Below, in pieces: positions 51,086 to 56,037 of a DNA stretch of 56,037 nt; position 1 is the first letter of the stretch, and every line of letters starts with the position of its first letter. A program made the translations under genes and the position numbers. Source of the stretch: an uncultured Lachnospiraceae bacterium (lineage in GTDB: Bacteria > Bacillota > Clostridia > Lachnospirales > Lachnospiraceae); NCBI GenBank assembly GCA_934351255.1, contig CAKRJH010000017.1, positions 1 to 56,037 of the forward strand. Direction: 5' to 3'. Under the pieces are notes generated by a model. The model ran no database searches. It was not told the DNA's origin and worked only from the letters and a program-made list of their open reading frames with translations.

Positions 51086-51514
51086 TTATAAGGAAATACC
51101 CATCTCTGCCAGGGCTTCCTCGAAATCACCAAATTCTTCCGGATCAGTAACAAAGTCCACTTCTTCTTTCGCCCAGATTTCTATGTGATTGATCATACCG
51201 ATAAAGACAAGGTCCTTTTTCAGGCCCGCATACTCCCGAAGTCTCGCCGGGATCAGCGCTCTGCCCTGCTTGTCCAGATTCAGAACGGAGGAATTTGCAA
51301 AGAAGATTCTCTCGACAATACGGGATGACTTGTTCTTGGTCTGCTCCTTGATCTTGTTTGCAAGTTCTTCCCATTCACTCATGGGATACAGATACAGACA
51401 TTTCTCCGGAGAGACGGTGATCACGAATTCTTCCCCAAGCTCGGCGCGGCACTTTGCCGGAATGATCGTTCTGCCTTTGGCGTCAATGCTGTGCTCGTAT
51501 TGACCCATAAACAT
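51086..51514 (-). CDS. mraZ: Transcriptional regulator MraZ
   Basis: A 142-residue DNA-binding ring protein that represses the division and cell wall cluster, including itself. It has two AbrB-like swapped-hairpin halves: MGQYEHSIDAKGRTIIPAKCRAELGEEF and LNLDKQGRALIPARLREYAGLKKD, both with the typical DxxGRxxIP pattern. The start at 51514 has GGAGG 8 bases upstream. The frame is open for 33 more codons, but those bases hold the promoter and the MraZ boxes. It is the first gene of the transcription unit that continues into rsmH and ftsL. Confidence 0.96.
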   Translation of the reverse strand: MFMGQYEHSIDAKGRTIIPAKCRAELGEEFVITVSPEKCLYLYPMSEWEELANKIKEQTKNKSSRIVERIFFANSSVLNLDKQGRALIPARLREYAGLKKDLVFIGMINHIEIWAKEEVDFVTDPEEFGDFEEALAEMGISL

Positions 51515-51542
51515 CACAATCACCTCCTCGTTTTGGGAAAAC

Positions 51543-51574
51543 CCGCCACCTTTCATCCACTTTCCACCACTCTT
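51543..51574 (-). promoter_or_regulatory. MraZ operator: three GTGG boxes at 10-base spacing
   Basis: Just downstream of the mraZ promoter the minus strand reads AGTGGTGGAA, AGTGGATGAA, AGGTGGCGGG in tandem, a 10-base period. MraZ is known in E. coli and Mycoplasma to bind short G-rich (TGGG or GTGG) direct repeats before its own gene. The boxes overlap the likely transcript start, fitting repression. Confidence 0.7.
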
Positions 51575-51580
51575 AAACAT

Positions 51581-51609
51581 ATAATAGACCATTTTCGGTA
51601 GTAATACAA
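51581..51609 (-). promoter_or_regulatory. Promoter of mraZ and the division cluster
   Basis: On the minus strand TTGTAT (51604-51609) and TATTAT (51581-51586) are 17 bases apart. The leader to the ATG at 51514 is about 60 bases and contains the MraZ boxes. Confidence 0.75.
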
Positions 51610-51628
51610 GCATTTTCTTAAAAAAACA

Positions 51629-51661
51629 TAAAAAAAATATGCATCCAAAAGATGCATATTT
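51629..51661 (-). terminator. Terminator of lgt
   Basis: ATATGCATC (51637-51645) pairs perfectly with GATGCATAT (51651-51659) over a 5-base loop; the minus strand continues into eight T residues. It separates lgt from the mraZ promoter. Confidence 0.88.
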
Positions 51662-51728
51662 CCTGACTTTTTCCCATATTTAGATGTTTTTCCCACAGAT
51701 GGTGGAGGATAATCCCAAGATGTTGCGC

Positions 51729-52604
51729 TTACGATGGTTCATTTTGGGAATCTCTGCCACTTTTGACACTTCCCACCACCATGAGCACCACTCCGGCCAC
51801 CACCAGTGCACCGGACAGAACCTGCGACACCGCGATCCCGGTCCCGAGGAACTGAAGCTGATCCGTACGCAGTGACTCGATCCAGAAACGCCCTGCCCCG
51901 TAGCCGATCATATAGATCAGGAACAACTGTCCTCTGAATTTGCACTTCGGCGTGAACCACAGCAGGAACAGCAGCACACAGAGGTTCCACAGGGATTCAT
52001 ATAGAAAGGTCGGATGAACCTGGATATACTCCACGCCGTCAATGCGCTGCAGATGCTGCAGCATTTTGGAGGTGACATTGCCCACCGCCACGTCCTTTTG
52101 CGGAATCTGCATGGCAAACAGGCCATCCGTATAATCCCCAAACGCCTCGCGGTTGAAAAAGTTGCCCCAGCGGCCAATGATCTGTCCGGTCAGCAGACCG
52201 GCACAGGCCGTATCGACCAGTTCCAGGAACGACTTGTGGCGCACTCTGGAAAAAATCCAGGTCGTGAGCACGCCTCCGATCACACCGCCATAGATAGCCA
52301 GTCCGCCCCCACGGATATTGAAAATCTCCGCGGGATGCGCCCGGTAATAATCCCAACTGAAAATCACATAGTATGCTCTGGCTCCGATCACAGCAAAGAT
52401 AATGTCCCACATCGCCAGATCCAGATAAATGTCCCGGTTCTGCCCGGTCCTTCCCGCCTGCCAGGATGCCATCAGATATCCCATGACCATACCAAAGGCA
52501 ATCACCATCCCATAGTAGGCGATCGTAAAATTGCCGATCGTGATGCCCTGTCCCAGAGACTTGATCACGATCCCAAGATGTGGAAAGCGTATTTCTCCCA
52601 TCAT
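51729..52604 (-). CDS. lgt: Prolipoprotein diacylglyceryl transferase
   Basis: Integral membrane enzyme with about seven helices that attaches diacylglycerol from phosphatidylglycerol to the lipobox cysteine of prolipoproteins. The 291-residue protein shows the Lgt signature GRWGNFFNREAFG with the essential Arg and Asn, GGLAIYGGVIGG, and HPTFLYESLWNL with the conserved His and Glu. Three consecutive start codons (GTG 52607, ATG 52604, ATG 52601) follow GAGG at 1, 4 and 7 bases; either ATG is likely. It lies 39 bases after ychF and ends before the terminator at 51629-51661. Confidence 0.95.
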   Translation of the reverse strand: MMGEIRFPHLGIVIKSLGQGITIGNFTIAYYGMVIAFGMVMGYLMASWQAGRTGQNRDIYLDLAMWDIIFAVIGARAYYVIFSWDYYRAHPAEIFNIRGGGLAIYGGVIGGVLTTWIFSRVRHKSFLELVDTACAGLLTGQIIGRWGNFFNREAFGDYTDGLFAMQIPQKDVAVGNVTSKMLQHLQRIDGVEYIQVHPTFLYESLWNLCVLLFLLWFTPKCKFRGQLFLIYMIGYGAGRFWIESLRTDQLQFLGTGIAVSQVLSGALVVAGVVLMVVGSVKSGRDSQNEPS

Positions 52605-52643
52605 CACACCTCATTTCCAGCAGCCATCTTACTATGGCCGGCC

Positions 52644-53744
52644 TTATACATTGAACAGGAATTCAACCACGTCTCCGTCTTTGACCACATAGTCTTTTCC
52701 CTCGGAGCGAACGAGGCCTTTCTCCTTGGCCGCCGTATAGCTTCCCTGCTCTACCAGATTCTCATAGCTGACCACCTCAGCGCGGATAAATCCTCTCTCG
52801 AAATCAGAATGGATCTTGCCGGCCGCCTGCGGTGCCTTGGTTCCTCTGGTGATCGTCCATGCCTTGGTCTCCTTCTCGCCCGCCGTCAGATAACTGATCA
52901 GGCCCAACAGCTTGTAGCTGGCTGCGATCAGCTTGTCAAGACCGGACTCGGAGAGTCCCAGATCCTCCAGGAACATCTTCTTCTCATCGTCCTCAAGTTC
53001 TGCAATCTCCTGCTCGATCTGCGCACAGATCACAAAAACCTCAGAACCTTCCTTCGCCGCATACTCACGGACATTCTGCACATGGGCATTGGAAGCACCA
53101 TCGTCCGCCAGATCATCCTCCATGACATTGGCCGCATAGATTGTCGGCTTGTAGGTCAGCAGGTTAAAGCTCTCCAGCAGTTCCTGCTCATCCTCGTCTT
53201 CCGTCTCAAAATTCTTGGCAAGGTTGCCGGCCTCCATAAACTTCTTGAGCTTCTCGACCAGCTCGGTCTCCTTGACCAGCGTCTTGTCATTCTTGACACT
53301 CTTGACCAGCTTTGCATACCGGCGCTCCAGGATCTCCAGATCCGAGAACAGAAGTTCCAGATTGATGGTCTCAATATCTCTGAGCGGATCAATGCTGCCG
53401 TCGACATGCACAATATTCGGATCCTCAAAGCAGCGAACCACGTGAACGATCGCATCCACCTCACGGATATTGGCAAGGAACTGATTACCCAGGCCCTCTC
53501 CCTTGGACGCGCCCTTTACCAGACCCGCAATATCCACGAATTCAATCGTAGCATGTACAATTTTCTGGGAATGATGCATCTGCCCCAGCACATCCAGACG
53601 GCTGTCCGGAACCGGCACAATGCCCACATTCGGCTCGATCGTACAGAACGGATAGTTGGCTGCCTCCGCAGCACCCGCCTTGGTCAGGGAATTAAATAAT
53701 GTACTTTTTCCGACGTTCGGAAGTCCGACAATTCCTAGTTTCAT
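52644..53744 (-). CDS. ychF: Ribosome-associated GTPase/ATPase YchF
   Basis: A 366-residue Obg-like ATPase. G1 is GLPNVGKS at residues 7-14, followed by YPFCTIEPNVGIV (switch I), DIAGLVKGASKGEGLGNQFL (G3 and switch II) and NVMEDD in place of NKxD, the NxxE change that lets YchF prefer ATP. A coiled-coil arm (about 130-200) and a C-terminal TGS domain (FTAGEKETKAWTITRGTKAPQAAGKIHSDFERGFIRAEVV) complete it. It helps in stress response and ribosome function. The ribosome binding site AAAGGA lies 10 bases from the ATG. It marks the last core gene before the decayed accessory zone. Confidence 0.97.
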   Translation of the reverse strand: MKLGIVGLPNVGKSTLFNSLTKAGAAEAANYPFCTIEPNVGIVPVPDSRLDVLGQMHHSQKIVHATIEFVDIAGLVKGASKGEGLGNQFLANIREVDAIVHVVRCFEDPNIVHVDGSIDPLRDIETINLELLFSDLEILERRYAKLVKSVKNDKTLVKETELVEKLKKFMEAGNLAKNFETEDEDEQELLESFNLLTYKPTIYAANVMEDDLADDGASNAHVQNVREYAAKEGSEVFVICAQIEQEIAELEDDEKKMFLEDLGLSESGLDKLIAASYKLLGLISYLTAGEKETKAWTITRGTKAPQAAGKIHSDFERGFIRAEVVSYENLVEQGSYTAAKEKGLVRSEGKDYVVKDGDVVEFLFNV

Positions 53745-53807
53745 TTTCTATCTTTCCTTTCTTGTAACCCTTGATTTTACGGGGTTTGCGGGTTTTGGCA
53801 TCTCGTT

Positions 53808-53902
53808 TATGTACCAATTTATGTACCAATTTTTCGAGACAGCAATTTTTCTGCCCTCAAAAATTTTGGTTAACGTACCAATCATGTACCAATTTTTGAG
53901 AG
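53808..53902. repeat. Clustered GTACCAAT repeats, possible attachment-site region of a lost element
   Basis: Four copies of GTACCAAT occur at 53811, 53823, 53875 and 53886, all in one direction. GCCCTCAAAAATT and AATTTTTGAGAGC form an imperfect inverted repeat around the last two. The cluster lies between the 3' end of an integrase relic and the start of ychF, where the arm or core sites of a tyrosine recombinase would be expected. Confidence 0.5.
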
Positions 53903-53911
53903 CAAAAAAAA

Positions 53912-54037
53912 TTAAACCACTTTCAAAGCATCCGCAATCTGGTCGATTTCTTTTTGTTTTTGTTCTTCTGTTGTATGCACATAAAGGTTCATGGTGATCC
54001 CAATATTGGAATGACCTAATGTTCTTAACCGGTGCTC
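53912..54037 (-). pseudogene. C-terminal fragment of a tyrosine site-specific integrase
   Basis: Forty-one codons on the minus strand read EHRLRTLGHSNIGITMNLYVHTTEEQ..., ending IDQIADALKVV and a stop. LGHSN and the Tyr of MNLYVHTT match the last catalytic His/Lys region and the nucleophile of phage-type integrases. The remaining catalytic domain (Arg, HxxR) and the N-terminus are missing; upstream the frame closes within about 20 codons. A relic of an integrated mobile element. Confidence 0.8.
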
Positions 54038-54126
54038 CTTTTCTGCAAAGAAATACAAACTCTGACCACTCCATCACCGTAACCTTGAGCGCATTTCCCT
54101 TGATCACATTGCAGCTCCTTTCACAC

Positions 54127-54174
54127 AAAAAAAGAGCCTCAATACTCAAATTTAATCATATCACAAAGAGGCTC
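54127..54174 (-). terminator. Terminator downstream of the SGNH-like gene
   Basis: On the minus strand GAGCCTC pairs with GAGGCTC across a 27-base AT-rich loop and is followed by seven T residues. Between it and the SGNH-like gene (54175-54316) nothing else was recognised. Confidence 0.6.
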
Positions 54175-54316
54175 AAATGTAAAATCCTATATTTCTTGAG
54201 TTTCGACGGTATAAGCATTTTCAGGCGGAACTTGTCCTTCTTAAATAAGAGAAAAAGTTCTGTCATCTTTATGGAAAGAGGGATAAAGAGGTGTTAATCT
54301 AAGCCTTACAACTTAT

Positions 54317-55141
54317 TCAAAATCGTCTTTGATTTTCGTTCTCGTATACTTCCCACGCAATTCGCTGTATGATATTTGCCTGCTCCTGCGTGACTATCCC
54401 GCCCGGCATTCCGAACGTATGAGACACAGGAATGCCCAAGCCCTCGGGACTTTCATCAAATATGACTGCATATAGCAGACATGCAGCAATATAGTTTCCT
54501 ATATTATTTTGATGTCCGTAATCTCCGCCTTGTTCAGGTGATATGTAGGGATTAATGGAAAGCCCATACTGCTTTCGGAGTTCTGCATATACCAAGCACA
54601 CAGGCAGTACAGCTACATCTTCTCCTAGTTCTTTTGCTATATAATCATACCACTCCATATTCGCCGCTGCCATTTGTTCGGATGTAAGCGTTAGCACATA
54701 TTCCTGCCCGTCAATGTTGTAGGTATCTCCGAGAGTCCCTTCATACCAGGGCTTTGACATCATATTTTTGAGAAATCCATATTGATAGGCGTGTGGAGCC
54801 CAGAGAAGCATTCTTCCCGCTTTTCCCTTCATTTTCTCGTGTATAAGTTCAGCACCACGTAGCATATACGGTCTTTGTTTATAATCTGTTGCCCCGACCT
54901 TGCCGCTGTAAGTTTCCAATGCTTCATCACTGTTTCCTGCCACGATAAAGAAGTCATAATACTCATTTCCATTTATGAGCTTTTCGCACTGCTTCGCTCT
55001 TTCTTCACAGCCGTCCACAAGTCCAGCATAATGTCCGAGTCCTGTTCCGCTTTTTGAAATGTCACCTTGCGTCTTTTCCTCCCACTCGGTAAAGCTGTCG
55101 AGTGTATTAATATAGTAAATACGTTTCTTTTTGTTTTCCTT
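54317..55141 (-). pseudogene. Truncated SGNH-hydrolase-like (DUF4886-like) protein
   Basis: An open frame of about 275 codons that lacks a proper start: the first in-frame start-like codon is a GTG at 55018, and homology-like sequence (INTLDSFTEWEEKTQGDISKSGTGLGHYAGLVDG) extends upstream of it. The C-terminal part has the SGNH block V pattern with DYGHQNNIGNYIAACLLYAVIF, carrying a DxxH pair, and GIPVSHTFG, typical of DUF4886-type esterase-like proteins. The N-terminal block with the nucleophile Ser (GNSFS type) is missing. So the gene was probably cut by the deletion that left the fumarase relic next to it. Base composition is more AT-rich than the core genes. Confidence 0.6.
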
Positions 55142-55142
55142 T

Positions 55143-55345
55143 CATTCCACCTTTACCGACAATCACGCGAACACCCGTGGCTTCTACAAATTCGTATTCA
55201 AACTTTTCCATTCTCATAGATGTGGTTGGGTCTACAGAAACTATCTCATACTTTTCATCCCCCAGCGAACGAATGATGGGACCTGCATGCAGAATTGCAA
55301 GACCCCTGTATCTTGACAGGAAGGACGGTTCCCCTCCAAATTCAT
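55143..55345 (-). pseudogene. Relic of class I fumarase/L-tartrate dehydratase (alpha-beta deletion junction)
   Basis: On the minus strand one frame reads RYRGLAILHAGPIIRSLGDEK, then EIVSVDPTTSMRMEKFEYEF, then ATGVRVIVGKGGM: the central part of the beta subunit (TtdB/FumB type), without its beginning and end. In another frame just upstream lies NRPSCQDTGVLQF, the Cys-containing Fe-S motif of the alpha subunit. The two overlap over about 15 bases, suggesting a deletion between adjacent alpha and beta genes at a short homology. After GGM the sequence leaves the family and merges into the SGNH-like frame. Nonfunctional. The alpha part is short and less certain than the beta part. Confidence 0.7.
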
Positions 55346-55374
55346 TTTTAGGTCACAGCGATTCTATCACATAT

Positions 55375-55430
55375 TTAGTATAATGTATATTTGTTTTAAT
55401 TGAATACAGCATAGTTTTTAGCTATACTAA
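55375..55430. promoter_or_regulatory. Inverted repeat between divergent relics
   Basis: TTAGTATA (55375-55382) and TATACTAA (55423-55430) are perfect inverted copies in an AT-rich gap between the fumarase relic (minus) and the LysR relic (plus), a typical layout for a LysR-regulated divergent promoter. TTAG-CTATA-CTAA also fits a short LysR-type box. Confidence 0.4.
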
Positions 55431-55437
55431 GGTTTAA

Positions 55438-55803
55438 GAAAATGAATTTCATCTGAAGCTTTTCAACCATGGAAGAAACAGAATCTCTCTCACCAAAGAA
55501 GGAGAAGATTTTTATCAAAAAGCAGATATTATATTAAAACAGACACAGGAACTGTATACTGCTTTCTCTGATATCGAAAGAAATCGTCATCCACTGAAAA
55601 TTGGTATTCCTCCAATCCTTAGCACGGTGTTTTTCCCTGAAATGGCCGACCGATTTCAAGAAAAGTATAATATTCCGATTCAACTTTTGGAATACGGTTC
55701 TATGCGGGCCCAAACTTTAATTGACCGCGAGCAGTTGGATATTGCTATGGTAAACATGGATTTTTACAATTTGGAGAAATATAACCGTCCTGCCTTTCCA
55801 TAA
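55438..55803 (+). pseudogene. Fragment of a LysR-type transcriptional regulator
   Basis: About 121 codons read ENEFHLKLFNHGRNRISLTKEG, EDFYQKADIIL, then HPLKIGIPPILSTVFFPEMADRF and IQLLEYGSMRAQTLIDREQLDIAMVNMD. This is the end of the LysR winged helix-turn-helix (LFxHxxxxISLTxEG) and the start of the effector domain. The first 35-40 residues with the recognition helix are absent, a stop codon sits immediately upstream, and the frame ends after YNRPAFP, about 150 residues short. A relic, possibly once the regulator of the divergent dehydratase genes. Confidence 0.8.
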
Positions 55804-55827
55804 TTTTGAAATCTGTGCTTAACCTGC

Positions 55828-56037
55828 TTATCGTTTTAATTTTCGATATTCGCTCGGAGTAATTCTATAACGTTCCTTAAACGCTCTATTAAATGTTCTC
55901 TGGCTATCAAAGCCACTATCCAAACAGATATCAAGAATTGTATTTCCCGAATTCACTAACCTTGTACATGCATAGCTCAATCTGGCATCATTAAGATACT
56001 GATTGAAATTACGATGAAATGTTTTAGAAAATACTCG
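55828..56037 (-). CDS. AraC family transcriptional regulator, C-terminal part (runs off the window)
   Basis: The last 69 codons of a gene that continues beyond the right edge. They encode the AraC/XylS double helix-turn-helix end: RVFSKTFHRNFNQYLNDARLSYA, then GNTILDICLDSGFDSQRTFNRAFKERY with the hallmark GFDSQRTFNRAFK, and RITPSEYRK before the stop. Only the DNA-binding end is visible, so the ligand domain and target genes are unknown, and it is not certain that the gene is intact. Confidence 0.88.
   Translation of the reverse strand, partial: RVFSKTFHRNFNQYLNDARLSYACTRLVNSGNTILDICLDSGFDSQRTFNRAFKERYRITPSEYRKLKR

Noticed and set aside
51515..51613. N-terminal extension of MraZ by 33 codons
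   Set aside because: Those bases hold the promoter and MraZ boxes, and the ribosome binding site points to the ATG at 51514.
52014..53699. Plus-strand open frame of 561 codons opposite lgt and ychF
   Set aside because: It is antisense to two clearly conserved genes, and the product has no recognisable domain.
53808..53902. GTACCAAT repeats as a CRISPR array
   Set aside because: The repeats are only 8-12 bases long with irregular spacing and no cas genes are near.
53748..54149. Minus-strand open frame of 133 codons upstream of ychF
   Set aside because: It crosses the repeat cluster and overlaps the integrase relic in another frame; its repeated NWYIN peptide just reflects the DNA repeats.
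54019..54297. Plus-strand 92-codon frame in the decayed zone
   Set aside because: No ribosome binding site, no similarity seen, and it crosses the terminator hairpin at 54127-54174.

Overview
The window reads as chromosomal DNA of an anaerobic, low-to-mid GC Clostridia-type Firmicute, most likely a Lachnospiraceae relative (species not determinable from the sequence). The reasons are strong AGGAGG-type ribosome binding sites with occasional GTG and TTG starts, a pyruvate formate-lyase/activase pair, a PyrK-type dihydroorotate dehydrogenase, DivIB/FtsL-type division genes, a YkpA-type ABC-F protein, and a cytoplasmic sugar-binding-domain/GGDEF protein. Most genes lie on the minus strand.

Layout. 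0-2 kb: an EAL phosphodiesterase with a dead GGDEF. 2-2.8 kb: a secreted glucosaminidase. 2.9-5.4 kb: a class III aminotransferase plus an iron alcohol dehydrogenase, whose pairing resembles taurine-nitrogen scavenging. 5.5-9.8 kb: DegV, then pflB-pflA. 10-13.5 kb: eno, then rpsB-tsf behind a structured leader. 13.5-16.4 kb: type IV pilus ATPases pilB-pilT. 16.5-23.4 kb: small unknown genes, a GlgX-like protein that has lost its catalytic residues, ykpA, a GtrB-like glycosyltransferase and a secreted beta-sandwich protein. 23.5 kb: tRNA-Gln(CTG). 23.8-28.9 kb: a membrane glycosyltransferase, a CNNM/CorC-type protein, a MinD-like protein with a broken P-loop and a FliB-like protein. 28.9-33.7 kb: a 49-residue membrane protein, pyrE, pyrD, pyrK, pyrF and asd. 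33.9-36 kb: hisS and an rRNA/tRNA methyltransferase. 36-40.8 kb: a GH13 hydrolase with an unusual C-terminal VOC-like half domain, co-oriented with a sugar-sensor diguanylate cyclase, and a CPBP protease. 41-53.7 kb: the division and cell wall cluster, read ychF, lgt, mraZ, rsmH, ftsL, two PBPs, murD, ftsW, divIB, ftsZ. mraY and murG are not in it. 53.8-56 kb: a decayed, visibly more AT-rich accessory zone holding the tail of a tyrosine integrase with clustered repeats, a truncated SGNH-like gene, a deletion relic of a class I fumarase/tartrate dehydratase, a LysR relic and the end of an AraC regulator that runs off the window.

Themes. Cyclic di-GMP recurs: a phosphodiesterase, a diguanylate cyclase apparently tuned by a sugar-type ligand, and a PilB whose N-terminus matches the MshEN family of c-di-GMP-binding domains. 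Alpha-glucan metabolism appears twice, once as an active GH13 enzyme with a novel tail and once as a pseudoenzyme. Several promoters, terminators and an MraZ operator can be read directly; where a promoter or a ribosome binding site decides the start codon this is stated in the entry.
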